Assembly (NCBI GenBank): GCA_025526935.1
Contig: JAHLKD010000005.1
Span: forward strand, 1 to 64,000
Reading direction: 5' to 3'
Length of the DNA: 64,000 nucleotides
DNA from: Cladochytrium replicatum
Taxonomy: Eukaryota > Chytridiomycota > Chytridiomycetes > Cladochytriales > Cladochytriaceae
Shown in pieces: positions 31,960 through 46,115 of this stretch; within the stretch, counting starts at the first letter, position 1, and every line of letters begins with the position of its first letter. The notes under the pieces are model-generated. The model was not told the origin of the DNA, did not search any database, and was given only the letters and a program-made list of their open reading frames with translations. Made by a program: the position numbers and the translations under genes.

Positions 31960-34900
31960 TTAAGTTCTAAGAGACGGTTCCTTCAGACGTACACTGCCAG
32001 TGTTGCTGCGAAGGCTGCTCTGAGAAACGCTCGGTTTCAGTCCGGGCTTCAATCCCTTCGCTTGGTTAAGGAGAGATGCTCCAGCCCCGCCATTGCTCGA
32101 AGGTGAGGAGGATGGCAAAACACCGCCACCATAAGACAAACGCCGTTCATTAGGGACTCCAATGGAAAGCCGAGGTATGCTCATCGGTGCAGTCATCCCC
32201 GGCTCACGCCCTGGTTGATTTTGTATCCCGCCTGCTTGGGGGAAAGTCATGGATTGAAACTTGCGACTGAGAAATTGTTTAGAGTTGTGTCAAAAAGATG
32301 GCACATGTTCATACATACCTTTCCACTGTGTTAGTTATCGAGTTTAATAAGGACGTAACCTCAGTGCTGGCTTGCTGACCAATAGCTTCATGAGATGCCC
32401 AGTGGTTCAACACAGGCGATGACGGATCAGAAGAAGTTATTGCCGCTGCTGACATTCATGAATTATGAAGTTTCGAGGATAGAGGTCACCAGACTTACTA
32501 GCAAGTGCTTCTTTAAGTTCATCAACGCGGACAGATAGAGCTGCTGGAGCATCTGATTTCTAGCGGTCACGAAAATAATTAATCACTCTGGCGGATACAG
32601 TGAGATGAAATAAAATTGCCTGCGAGCTTGTTTTGATCGAGGGAGCAAGCTTCTTGAAGTTCTGCACTGCAACAGAGGTGGGCATCGGTCCAGCATTAGA
32701 CGAAATGGCAACAGCCTTGTTGGCGGATTTCCTTCTATAAAGCTGAGTCACAGGAGGAGAGGAAGCCGCTTCATCTGATAAACAGAAGTAAGCAAAAGTC
32801 AAATCGAACCATCACACGGATTACTTACCAACCTCAGTCTCGGGAGAGTATTCTTTACTCATTACAGCCAACTGTGCTGAATCCAGGAGTTGCACAGTTG
32901 GATCTTTTAATATCGATGAAATGAGCTCATCCTTGTTCAACAAAAAGTATCCCACTGGAGAACTCGCGCCATTGTCAAGGTGCTCGATTTCTTTGAATTT
33001 TAATGCTTCCATCCTTCGCAACAGCCCAAAGTTTAGCTCTGGGCCGTCTCCTCCCAGTGCACCAAACATGCCCCAGACTGCCGGTTTAACAGAAGCTCCG
33101 CTCTTTTCTGTTGGGGCACCTTCTCCGGATGACTCTTCATCTTGTGTCCACGAGACCCATTTACTGCGGACTTTGCTGATATACTTTTGAAGGTCACTCA
33201 GCTGCAGGTACTTCGCCGCATACACGAAATATTCGCTGGAAATCTCAACAAGCGCTCGCGACCGAGAAGCAGATAGTGATCCCGTCGTGGCGATATGCTG
33301 AAAATTGGGCTGTTGGTTAAGCAAGCTATTATTAGGAAAAGTTTCTCACCTGCAAGCGCAACGCAAAGGGAACTGACTGTACAAGCTGGCGGTGAAAGAA
33401 TCTTCTCACAAAAACACACATCAAGCTGCCAATCATCATGAAGTCAATCGGCTCGTTGCTGGTGCGTTGCGCATAACTATTGAGGTATCGATGTACATTT
33501 CGGCAAAATCGAGCACTTTGTTGTGCATTCACTCCGGTGCTAGATGCATAATCAGTCAGTACAGATCATCGGAGTGAGCATCCACATACCCAGTCTCAGT
33601 CATTTCCAAAAGCATCAACCGGTAAAAGAAAGAGTGCGCGACCATGCGAGAAGTTAAGTCATCATCGATGACATACGGAAGCAAAGGTTCCAATAACTCG
33701 TAATTGACTGGGGTGCGAACAACAGAACCTCTCTTGAAACCTGGAGATTTGATCCGTCGTGACCTAACGTCAACTAGCTCTGACAATGCCCGCAATAGGT
33801 TGATTCGGAGTCGATGAGTTATCGCATCGGTAGGGGAAGTTTGCGATGATGAAGCACCGGATTGAGCACTGGCGGGCTCCGGTGTGCCGTTTGTTTGATC
33901 GGACGGAGCAGGAGTTGGTGATGAATTATCTGAATTTGGAAGTGCCCGTGCTACCAGGACATCCCCGAGCCTCATTCTGTTGAGGACGAAAGATAGAATG
34001 TCGTTTATTTGGTCGGGGTACTGCAAATGGGCAGCCAGCGCACCTAAATCGGCGTTATTAGTATAAATCACAAATCCCAAGAAAACGCACCAATAGCAGA
34101 AACGGTAGCATCCTCAACTGTGCTCTCCGACGAAGCTTTGCTGTTTTGGTGAGCCCCATCCTCAGCTGCTCGAATAGCAACCTTAACAAGCGCGTCCAAA
34201 ATCTCCAGAACAGTCAAGCCTGCAACTGCGCTCCCACTGTCAATCAAATACATGATGATATTGATCATGCGATGCTTCGTCTCCTCGCTTTTCTTCTTGT
34301 ATGATTCTTCGTCCGTCAAACTTTCAAGGACTGTCGCAGTTAACACATATCGGTACTGTGTCTAGAAAAGCGTAATTTAAGTATCTAATATCATCTTAAA
34401 ACCCTTCACTTACGGGAATAGCGCTCGCTACGGTCCTCATAACTGGCATAACATACTTCCCCGAAGACCATTCGTCATGCTCATAGAAAAACCTTTGACA
34501 CAATTAATACAAAAAACATAGTCTCCAGCTGTGCTTACGCGAATAATGGCGAGAGCAGAGTTCGCAAGGAGGATGGATTTGCCCGGCAGAAAAGCTGATT
34601 CAATGCCGCCATTGCAACGTGTGCAAGCTCGGAGTCAGTTATGAGTTCGTCGGTGACTGACGCACGCTTATTTGCCAACTGATCAGAGGTTGAGTCTTCA
34701 CCTGATAAGCTGATCGCGATGCAGAGTTATTCGAGATCAAAGCGGTGACAGAATTTTAACTTACTGCTGTGACCCAATATCTTCTCCAATATGTTTGCGT
34801 AGCGTTTCCAACAAAGCTGGAATGATCAGTTTGCTGTACTCCTCAACAGCTGGATCTTGCAAGAATGTGTCTGAAGATACTGTCGCCTGCAGCGCCCGGA

Positions 34901-35573
34901 GTCCTGACAGGTTTAATCTTGGACGAAACTTAATTGGGGTTCTCAAATCATCAGCCGGGCATACCTGTGCGTTACCAAAACGTCTTTTGAGTCATAAACA
35001 GCGCACCCGCAAAACTCTTCGACAGAAGAAGTATAGATTTGCTGCAACTCCGGATCAATGACCAGATCATGGACATAGTACTGCGAGAAAGTAACGAACT
35101 AAATCGACAGTGAGTCTGCTGTTGTGCCAGCGTCAACGAGAGGCGAACATACCGTCGATGTAGCCTGGAGAACCAAGTCCGGGTTCGATTGCCCAAGGTT
35201 AACTACACTGAGCAAAATTCTTAATATAGGCTTCGACACCAGGTTGAGATTTTCGTGGCATTCATTAATCAGAGTGTCCAGAATGTTCAAAGTGACCTTG
35301 ATAAATCTTGTTTCGCATCGTTGAGTTAGCATACGTTTCCAAACAGTGACGTCCAGCTTACACAAACTTGTCTTTCCGCAAGTCGGTAAGTGCTCGTTTC
35401 TCAAGGTATGCACCTATTTTAGGAAGCTTGTTGCTTTTTGTTTTCGCATAGAAAATGAGCAACGAAATATTGCTGCTTTGGGGCCCTTCTGCTCCAGGCT
35501 CAGTTGGGTACACATTATTGACGAGCGTCACATGGTTGAAGAACGTCCCACACCACACAGTAGCGTCACACAT
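31960..35573 (-). CDS. EFR3: EFR3-like plasma-membrane scaffold for PI4-kinase
   Basis: The first exon reads MCDATVWCGTFFNHVTLVNN, then VYPTEPGAEGPQSSNISLLI and FYAKTKSNKLPKIGAYLEKR. This matches the EFR3 N-terminus: a short Cys-containing anchor, H..LV..CYP, then SSELSYLLYYA...KL.KVGAFLEKK. Later exons give VTLNILDTLINECHENLNLV, FRPRLNLSGLRALQATVSSD, ELAHVAMAALNQLFCRANPS and LLEPLLPYVIDDDLTSRMVA, all helical armadillo/HEAT-like. A Ser-rich tail follows (LLNQAKGLKPGLKPSVSQSS). At least a dozen short introns. EFR3 holds the Stt4/PI4KIIIalpha-YPP1/TTC7 complex at the plasma membrane; Cys2 and Cys8 could be palmitoylated (inference). Internal exon borders are only partly resolved; one junction uses a GTAACG donor. 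Confidence 0.75.
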
Positions 35574-35729
35574 CTTCGTTCAGGCTAGGGTTGGAGAGCC
35601 GCTGCTGTTATAGCGCTCGTTGCGGTCGCAGGTTTTCCAGATTAAACTGCGGTGGGGAGTTCTTGGGTGACACAAAAATTTCACTTTGCCATTAGCAAGT
35701 TACAAGCGGGCACGTGGCTGGCGTCAAGA
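35574..35729. promoter_or_regulatory. Divergent promoter region EFR3 / large coiled-coil gene
   Basis: 156 bases between two opposing start codons. No gene or recognised motif inside. Confidence 0.5.
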
Positions 35730-38700
35730 TGCCGGACGTGGTTGAGCAAGACATTGAGCAGGCATCGCATGCAGACCAAGAGATTCCTTCAGAATGCATG
35801 GAGCAAGACCCTCCAGAAAGCTTGTTTGCACTCGATCGGAGAATGGAAGAAGTATGTCGGAACTAACGTGAACTGTGTTCTCACGATTTCCATCTAGTTA
35901 TTGGGGGACATCCGTTCATTACTAGACGGGAGAGTCAAGGACATGGGATCGTCTGCAGCAGGAAGCCGTGAGCAACTTCCATTCATGCCGGAGCTGATGT
36001 AATTTCATTGTCATTGTTTTGATTTTGCTGAAACGGGACTGGAAGGGAATTTGAAAACTACAAAGAATTACGCCAAAATCGCCTTGAAAACATTCTTTCG
36101 CAAACCATACCTTCAAGAAGACAGTCATGTGGCGTACTTATAGCTGAAGAGGTGAGAATTCCCCACACATTTAACATCTATGGGATGAAGTCTCTAATAG
36201 TGTATTCAATGCCAGCTGAGGTATCATTGTGACCTTGGAGACCCATTCAAAATGGAAAACATGTTCCAAATGCTTTTGAACTTTTATATGTCAAGGATGC
36301 ATGAGATCCTACAGCAGAATTACTTATTGATGTCAAGATGGGCAAGATTCTGTGAGTTTACAATCGAAGATTAGATATTTTGAGAAATAATATTGATATA
36401 TGTGCTGGTTTTAGGCAAGAATTCCCAAAAACTTCTTCAGTTTCATCCTGCATTTAAAACCTACCAACAAAAGCTCAGTATTGAGTTTAAGGATTCACTT
36501 GAACGTTATGAACGATTAAAGAATATTGATGGGATGTTAAAGAGACGGAGCAGAGAGATAGAGGTGAATAAATGTTAAATACAGCTATATTACCGCTAAC
36601 AATTTAATAAGGTTGTGAACAATTCCAATCGCATAGAAGGTGAAAAACGTGGAGATGCAGTAATTAAAGGAAAGACTACTTCAGAGCAAAATAATAATCA
36701 AGCAATGAAAGGAAAAGATACGTACACAGCTGCAACTGGATCAACTGAGAAGTCAGACATAACCCCTGAATATTCCATCAGTGATATGATTGTGTTTGGG
36801 AGATCTTTGATCATGCGCATGAGAGGGCAACGCAATCTTAATCTTTTCATATCAAGAATTAAGGTTCGTGCAATACATATGTATAAAATTTCCATTAATT
36901 TTTCCAGACTATGGTTCACGATAATCGAACCCAAATTTTTAAAGATTACAATACTTTGAAGAAAATAAAGCCAGGGCAGTCACTACCATCTAGAATGGAT
37001 GACATGGATGGAATTTCAAGGTAGGCTACGCTTTACGCACTGATAAATATCTCAAAATTTTTTAGCTATATTGAGAATCCCCCACTCAAGGTGCCAAAAC
37101 CCGAAGACTTAATTACTGAGTTTGATCTACTCACATCAAACTTTCAAATTGAGACACCAATTGATATTGAAGATGGGCGTCCATTTGCATTTGAAATTGA
37201 CAGTCGATTCTATAAATATTTTGAACTGCAAGAGCTTCGTTGGTCCTTCCTGCCATATGAGGAATTCACAGACCTTGAACCCGGTAAATTACCTAATAAT
37301 GAAAAATATCAGAAAAACCATTCTTTTGGCCTGTCATCAAATTCTACTGCACAATATGAAAAGCCTACTGTTCAAAATGCAAGTCAGGGCTTAAACAGTC
37401 CATTTATATTAGCTGCTTTTCAGGCACAAGAACGTTTAAGACAATTAGCACAATCTTGTGGTCTTGTATCAAATGAGAACAAAATGAGTAATTTGCATGC
37501 AAATTTGATAGTGCAATAGCTAATTGGACCTTTAGAACTTAATATTTCAAGGCGAAAGCAGTCAGATTGGCTAAAAGATCAAGTCTTGAAGCCTGAGCTC
37601 GAATCCTGGCAGGAGAGCCAAGAAGAAAAGTTGTATAAGGTTAGTTAAATCAAAACTTCAACATTTTCTAAGAATCATTCTAGCTTAAAGAGATGGATTA
37701 TGAGCTACTTGTTGAATTTTCCCAGACTATATCCAGAGATATTAATAAAGTTGTAGAATTTCTCAAAGAAAAGGCAAACTACTTATGGGATTCAGCCTCA
37801 AAAATTCCAAATTCTCACCCTAACACAATTAAGATACAACCATTACCACAATCTTATAGTGAGGAAAAGAATCATAACAATCATCAAACATTCAATGAGC
37901 CAGATTTGAAACAAAATGAAAAGTCATCACCAATCTCAATTGACACTCTTCACTCAAAAAGCAATTTCCCTGAGAATCCGTTTAATTTTGGCATGTATTT
38001 GCCACATATTGTAAGTCAATGTGCTGGAAATAAAGATAAGGATAACATCCTACGGAGCAAAAAAATTCTTTTTGGAAATATTTTGAAAACAAATGCTGAA
38101 ACACAACTTTTGGAGCAAGAGATGCTGTCACTTAATATCTCAAAATCTCACCATCAACGGTCAATCATAAATGTGAGATTTTAGATACGAACCAAAAATT
38201 TTCCATAAGCTGACTGGCACACTAGCCGTCCTTGGCAACAATTTTTGCAGCCCACGAAGTTTATTCTTTTGTTCAGCTGAGACATTTACACATCAGGCAG
38301 TTACGTTTAATATTACAGCACCAGTTAAATTTTTTTCGATCAATTGAAAGAAGAATCAACATTGATGTACTACTTGAAGTTAAAAGCATTTGTTTCAGCT
38401 CTAATATATTTATAGGTTGCAAAACTAAGGCAATACACATCTTTCGATCTCTGTGTAAGCTGCAATGATGCTGAAAACATATGTTTGCTCAAAAAGGATT
38501 CAGGTCGAAAAAGACGAGTTTACAAAAAAGAATATGATTGCTGAAGTACTTTCACAATTGTTGGTACCTTCATGATTTTGGGATATTTAATCTAATCTGT
38601 AACAGTTTTAAAGAAAGCAGCTCAACTCTTACAAACCAACCAGGAGCATCAAATCTGTCTTTCAATGAAGATACAAGAATAATTGTGGATAAATGTCCAC

Positions 38701-41700
38701 TCGTTTATGATAGCGCAAATGTAGAAGTGGTTTATGGTAAGAATCTGATATTGTGCTGATTCTGGGCATATCTAATTAATCGACATAAAGACTCGGCGGA
38801 GCTTGACTTGAAACTGCTGGAGGATAAATTGCTTAAAATTGCAACAATATTTATCAATTCTGGCTCTGGCTGTTATGAACTACCTTCAGTCTCATATCTT
38901 GATGAGATGAGATATAAACTCAAATCTGAACTATTGGGTAATAAAGAAAAGATGTGTTGCTGTTATATTTATCCAGCCAAAGATACTAGGGATATGACTT
39001 ACTTGAATTTTTCTCTGGACAGAAGTCAGATTTTACTTGAACTATATCAATGTGAAGTACAGTTTCAGTTTGCCAAAATAGAGGTAATTTTCTTTGGTGA
39101 AGCATTGTAATTTCAGAGTTCAAAGAAATGTCTACAGCTGGCAAATATCTATATGGACCTGTTTGAGCATAGCTGTGACAGAAGCACCATTGAAAATATA
39201 GGACAAAAACTTGTTAATCTCTGTAGTCTCCGTCCGAACATTAATTTTGGGGTGGGTTTTTTTGAATTTATTTGTCTGTAACTTACGTTTTGTCAGAATA
39301 CATATTTTAGTTTTGACTATAATCTCCACTGCAAAGCTCTTGAAGCCCAGGCAGATTTAGTTTGCAGAATTTTCAAGCATACAAAACTGGACAATAGAAG
39401 TTTTATTTCTCGCCATTGGGGTGATAAATATGCTGCAATGACATCTGCATCCAGAAGAGGATCATTTGTCGTTCCAGTTTCTCAAAAGCAATCTGGAGAC
39501 AATTTTCGACTCCGTGTACAGCCAACATTAAATGTGTCTGGTAGTGAAAGCAAAGTAAAACAGAGTCCCCTTGACTCCGGATTGCCAATAATCAATGGTA
39601 TGTCAATCATTCAAAGTACAATTTCAAACATTTAGATATTTTCACGCAGATGGTTTGGAGAGTTTTTCTGTCACAATGCATCATCCTAGTATAGCTGTAA
39701 ACATCACCGAATTTGTTCCGAATATTTCTTTGATTGTTGACATAATAACCATTAACACATTGTGTGTTGATGAATTGTACGTTGCTATTCGTAGTTTATT
39801 TCCTGAACAGCATGTGATTCATGGAGCAGTTGCATCACTGTGGTTCAGAAGTGCACAAGTGAGAACTTCTCAGAATATTATATAGAGTGAATGTTCACTT
39901 TTCTTTCTAGAATATGTGGCGTACTTTGGAAGAGTTCAACTTTGAAATACCTCGATCACGTCGCTTGCTTCAGGGCTTAGAGGCTGATATTCTTTTAGGC
40001 AATCCATTCCTTCCTGATATTTTGCTTGAAGAGCATTACAATAAGCTCAGAGAAAGCAATGGCACAATAGGTGGAACTATAGAAGTTGATAGAGATTGTC
40101 AGGAAGTAAATTCAACAATCAGATTTCTTTTTGATGAACTATCCTACAAAACCTTTGGAAATTTAACTAATAACATTACCAACACTCCAGAAAGGACAGA
40201 TATACTTCAAAATCCACATAAGGAAGATGATGCAGAGAATCAAAATAAACTTGGAGTTCTTACCTATATCAACAATCCACAGTTCCAACAACATGGCAAA
40301 ACTGCATTAAGTTTACTGTACAAGGTTATACTATTACAAAAGAGAATAATTCATTCTTGGTCAGAATCAGGTAGAAACAGTAAATGATAAATAATCAGAA
40401 AACTGACTTAAATGGCCAAGAATTTTGGAGGCGGGCATGCTCAAACCAAATACAGCAAATGGCCCTTCAAAAGGAGAATTATGTTATGAGGCTGAGTTCT
40501 CTTAGGTTCGACATGCTTGATATTGAAGATAGAAATGCAATTGAAGTAATTTAAAACACATTGTATTGATGATTAGTGATCTAAGCTTAATTAAGGATGA
40601 TGTTGAAGATGATTTAGAACAAGAAATGAACTTCAAGCTTTCATCTGCTTCAGCAAGACCTTCAGCTATATATTCACCAGATACAATAATGCCAATGCAA
40701 TCTTCAGGATACAATTCTGCACTTACAGATTGCAGAATAGAGTTTTCTCAGTTAAGGTTCTCAGGGCTGGCTATCACAGAGCTGGATGAAGATGCTGAGA
40801 GAACTCCATTTGATGTTTGCACAATAGATGGTCTCAAAAGCATTCTGCTTGATTCCAACATAACTCGTTTATTGAGGACTCTCAAGGTAGTTAATGTATC
40901 AAATCTTTTTGACATCAACTAATTGTTTAAATACCAGGTCCAAATGCTTGAAAAAGTCTATTACACAAGCATAGTTGAGGTTCAAGATCTTCTAATGGCG
41001 GAAATTCATAAGAATACTTTGCTAGATCAGATAGAACGTGTGTTTAAATCTAAGGACAAAGTGAGAATCTTTCAATCAGTACGAAATATTTAATTATGCC
41101 ATTTTACACTTTTAGACAAAGATACAAATGATATCTAATTTGGATCACAATTTTAAACCATTTGTGCTAAGCTGGATTCCTAAAAAGAAGTTGTTACGAA
41201 GAGCACTTGCACAAGAGTATGCCAAACTGTAGGCAGTAAGGTCTCATAATTGCTGGGTTCGAATATAATTGTCCATTTAGTCATAAATTAGTTCATATAA
41301 CTGAGACAAGAGAAGCCAAAAGAGAAGAACAGCTAAAAACATGCCGTGTAAGTCATTTGTTGTCTTCTAACATCAGATTTATCAACACAATAAACCAGGG
41401 AAATCTGATTGACTGGTATTACAAGAACTTGTGTGAAATTGTAGTTGAAGAATATGAGCGTGCAGAGTTTGCAAAATTAATCGAGTACATGAAGCTTCAA
41501 ATTATTGATATCCTACAATATACCATATATCTTTGTTTTAAAAAAGTTGTTCTTTAATCAAGGCATTCACACATAGTGCATACGGAAAGTTGATTTTCAA
41601 ATACTCAAAAATAGCAAAAATATCTGACTACTTTACCAGTAAGTTAGGACCCTGAAATATTCTCTGTGGCTGAGATTTTTTAGGTCAAGAGAAAGGCAAC

Positions 41701-44700
41701 ATTAACGAAATAGAAATTGAGAGTATTCAATCTTCAGAAACACAAGGAGTTACAATAACTGATATTCATGGAACAGAAAAATTATCCAGACTCTGGTATC
41801 TCCCACATATTTCAGAAATCATCCTGGTAAAAAAGATGAGTCATGCTTTTTACCAAGATTAGTAATGATTTTGATAAAGAATATGAACGGGTCTGATAAA
41901 GTCTCGAAAGTCGTTGGAAGTCCTCATTCAAGGGAATGGGGACCAGAAGCAATCCACACATGGCCACTTATATTCAGGAATTCTTTAGTTTTTCAATGCT
42001 CAACAGATCTGCAAACACTTATTTTTGAACTGTTCCAATTAATTTGCACCAGCTCAAAATATGTACAAGATAACAGCAAAAATATGGATTCGGGCAAGCA
42101 TCACAAACGACAGTCTATAACTCATATTAATTGAGTATCTATATAGTCAAGAGCTTGAGAGAAGCTGAATATGTTGTTACAGTCCTGAATAGCATGAAGA
42201 AAGATCTGAGTTTCCAAGGTGACAATGCCGAATATTCACGCGTACAGGCATATCTGCAAACAAGGTGGAATTTATGGATATTGAGAGTTAAAGCTATATT
42301 ATCAACATCAATTTATGGATTAGAAATGGAGATGGTAATATCACATTCTCCAAATTTTAATTTGCCTCACATTCCCTTTCAGATGTCAGCAGCACAATCA
42401 GAGTTACAAAGAGCACACAGTATTCTCTCTCTCAAGCAGCATCAAAGTTCTTCTTATTTTTTGGAGAAGCTTATCAATATTCCTAAGGTAAAGAACTACT
42501 CAGCCTTTAAAACTTTTCACTGATAGCTTTGAGTACATCAGAGATTTATAAAACCAAGACTTCTGAATATTCCCTCTAAGTTTGTCTTTGTTTTGGGGAC
42601 TGGATATTCTGAAACAGCAACTAAAATATGTTGCCAAAATGTACAGACACTTGAAGAAACTTTAGACCGTGAAGAGATGAGTGTTGCACTTACTTTTGGG
42701 AGTGATAGTCAAGAGGAAATTGCTAAGATTCAATCAGAATATCTACTAGCTTTACTTAAATTGCTTGCATTGAGAAGAGAATTCATTCTTCTGATGTTTC
42801 ATGGAAAAATGATTCAAGTAGGCTATGCAGTAAAATAAATGTTCTTCACACGCAACTAACCAGTAAACTGAGAATAAAAGTCAACTTGCAGAATATTTGA
42901 AGCTATACAAATACAGAATAATTGTTCCCTCAGTTAAACTCTATCATCGTATAGGCGCCAAGGGAAACGCTAGTACTGGTAAGCAGCAAATGTGAATTTT
43001 TGTTGATTTCTTGTGCAATAATATTCTCTTCTAGCTTATCTTCTCAATGACAAAATAGTTAGAGCTACAATTGACACTGAGTTCAATCCTATCGCACAAG
43101 CATCTTTTGATAAATGCCAAACCCTCATTCTTCAAAGTGAGCTTCTAAGAGAGTATACCCAGCAGCTATTGAAATATGCAAAACTATTTTACGAAAATTT
43201 GCTTGATGAGTGCATGGGAAGAGCTTTCAAGATCTATGATTCTAGAGATATTCCAATGTCCGAAGATTGTAAATATGCTTATAAACTCTCAGAGGATGAC
43301 TATGAGAGCAAATTGCAGATATTTGAACAATTTATCGGTGATCTGGCTAAAGCAAAGCTGGCTCTGGTGAGCAAAATTGGGATAGAAATTTTTGAGATCT
43401 AACTTATAACTAGCTCAAAAGTTTGAGAGATGAGAGCAAGAATGTTAAAGGTGTGCGGAAAACAGAACTTCAAGGAACCTATACACGCCTTGCTGAAGAC
43501 AGCCTCTTTGCATGTGGAAAGAAAGAATTGTCCCAAGCAGTTAGTTGACCCCCTGAATAATTCACCTCAAAACTCACAAGCTTGTATCTGTAGCTAGTTC
43601 AGTTTGCTCGCCAGATTGTCCAATACAATGAGAAGCGGAATATCGAACGGGAGCATTTTTCACATATGATTCAAGCTCAGATGCTTGAAATTATTCAAAA
43701 TAGTGAGCGATTGAACAATTATCTAATTCAAGAGAAGAAAGAATTAGAAGCTCAATACAAGATAGATTTGAGAATTGGTGTTGCCAAACAAACGTGGGAC
43801 ATTTCCGTTGCACACGCTCTTCTTGCAGTTGAGCTTAACGATCTTAGAAAGGCGAGGAGAGTTGACGAGAAAAAGATAAGATTGAAAGTCATTGAAGAAT
43901 ATGAGGAGTTAGTGTCAGAACTTCTATCAGAGCTCAACTTTGTCAGGAATCGCTTCAGTGAATTCAGAACCAATGCTGTCAGCGAGATATTGATGATAAT
44001 GAGTGAAGCAAAGAAAGAAGAGTTGAAAAGCCTGATTATAAATCAAGAAATACCACATTCAATGAAGTCATCAACTGAGGCTGCAGTATTTCGTGAAGAG
44101 CACATTTCAGAACTCCTTGACCAAATTTCAACTTTAAAGATGGCAGTAAGTACACGACAGAAACATAGAGCAAAACCTTTGACTTTGGATCAAGCTTAAA
44201 AAGTATCGGGCATTTTCAATTTTGAAAGAGAACACAGTGAAAAATGCCTATGAGAAAAAGGTTGTTTTTGCTAAATCACGTATATCTCTATTTGATGACC
44301 AAAGCCATACAGATGCGCAAGTTAGTAGAAGATAGCAAACGTGCAGAAGAAAAGCTGTGGGACAGCTATAAAGATGCCGAAGCCCGCGAGAGAACTCTCA
44401 GAAAGCAGTTGACCAGAGCTACTAAGGTACCATTCTATGCACCTAAAGGGCACAAATTTTTTCGTAACTTGATTAACAGGCTCAAGCAACTGCAGAAAGC
44501 CAGAACGAGAGTCTTACAAGACTTTTAAAGGAAGAGGTTGGTTTATAATGTATCAATGAGACTTGGTTGAACCATTATTTCCAGCAACAAAAAGTACAGC
44601 AGCTTCTCTTAAACAAGCCAAATACTGCCAATGATTCTAAAGATCCTTCTACAAGCATCAACAAAGGGCTGAAAGCGTCCCCAATGGATGTCCGTGGATT

Positions 44701-45739
44701 GCTCAAGGAATTGGATGAAAAAACCAGAATCATTGAACAACTTGTGCAAAAGCAAACTGTGACACAAGCACTTCCCACACAACGCCCAACACCAAACCAA
44801 AGAAAAAGACCTGCAAGCAGCTTTGCAAGGTTTTCTTCGATCGCCAGTGAATCTCGTCACAAGCGTGTTGAAACAACTTCCAGCTCTTCTTCTCAGTCCT
44901 CGGACAATCCCCTGTTAAATCGCCCAATGTCTAGAGCTTTAGTCAGGCCAAAATCGGCCGCGACTGTGATCAAACGGCCAACTTCAGCCCTTGGCCAGGG
45001 CACTCAGCGGATCTCGAGTACCACCGCCGTTGGAAGTTCTCACGTTGGTCCATCAGCCCAGCAACTTCAAGCAGCTATCAACGAAGAAACAATAAAAAAA
45101 TTAATCGGAATCTCGAAATCGAGTCAACAGCTTCAAAGCATTCTCGAACAGCACGGAATTCATTTTCAAGACTTGAAGAATGAAGGCAATAAGGAGCAGC
45201 CGAAACACAAAGAAAGGCGAGCCAGGTCGGCTGGGTCGAGAAGTTCAAAAGTATCACAATTCCAACGATCACAGGCGTCTATTGAAGCACTGAACGCTTC
45301 CCACGAGCCGATAAGCTTGACGGGACGGCAAGAGCAAAATGAGGAGAAGGATAAACAGGGGCAAACTTCCACCGATACGGAAGCAACTGCTGAAGCTGAA
45401 ACGAGTAATTTGGATCGTAGAGAAAATGAGCTGAAGCGAGGAACGGAGAACCAGTCCGATATTGTTTCGTCAAGTGCAGCAGGGAACAGAAAGCGTTTTG
45501 TTGCCTTCGTCGATAGTAGTCCTTCGGCCATGGTTCGCGGTGGGCAACCGGAATCCCGTCGCCCTCACTCGGCACAGATTTCCGTTTCATCGACGCCAAG
45601 ATTTGGAGTTGGAAGGTCTCGACCTGGTTCTGCTCTTCGGTCAAGTACAACTGGACTAGTTGTGACAAATAGACCTCCTCGTCCAAGCACAGCACCTCCG
45701 CTCAGGCAACATGACCCTAGGACGGATAGCTTCGACTAA
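35730..45739 (+). CDS. Very large coiled-coil protein with RPxS-rich tail, probably ciliary
   Basis: One gene of about 10 kb with well over 20 exons. The start is MPDVVEQDIEQASHADQEIP. Junctions I could follow run through LLGDIRSLLDGRVKDM, PFMPEL/MEFENYKELRQNRL, LRYHCDLGDPFKMENMFQML, YLLMSRWARFCKNSQKLLQF and onward. At the far end, LVEDSKRAEEKLWDSYKDAE, then AQATAESQNESLTRLLKEE and QQKVQQLLLNKPNT are joined by clean introns, linking it to the long last open frame. The body is helical and Leu/Glu/Lys-rich. The last about 300 residues carry repeated RPxS motifs (RPASS, RPMS, RPKSA, RPTSA, RPHSA, RPGSA, RPSTA), common in ciliary proteins. The N-terminal layout recalls the DUF4549/CCDC162 type, from memory only. 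From 36.1 to 44.5 kb, exons are far more AT-rich than neighbouring genes. Confidence 0.72.
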
Positions 45740-46115
45740 GAACGCACGCAAAGAAGTGTTCAATTCTAGGTGTTTATCATTTCCTATCGATTTGTAATAC
45801 ATGAAGTCGAAAACAATTGATTCAAAAAGTTAACTCATACAAAAGGGCGAACCGTTAAAACGATATAAGAGAATCGTCCCCAGTTAAAGATGGAAGCCGC
45901 ACAATCATGCTACGGTCGGTAGTGAGGACTAAACTGTGGTGAAAGTAGGTGTGTGAACTCCAAGAACGTGAAAGAACTGGTTAGGCAAAAGCAAGAATAA
46001 AATAGAAAGAGGGACAGAGGTTTAAAAATATTGATCCGTCAACCAAATACCCAAATGTGTACAAACAGTAATAGTTCGGAGAGCCTGCTGTTACCGTTGA
46101 AAAAAAACCGCGATC
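45740..46115. other. 3' flank between convergent genes
   Basis: Contains only UTR-like sequence between the large coiled-coil gene and the BTB gene, which converge. Nothing else seen. Confidence 0.4.
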
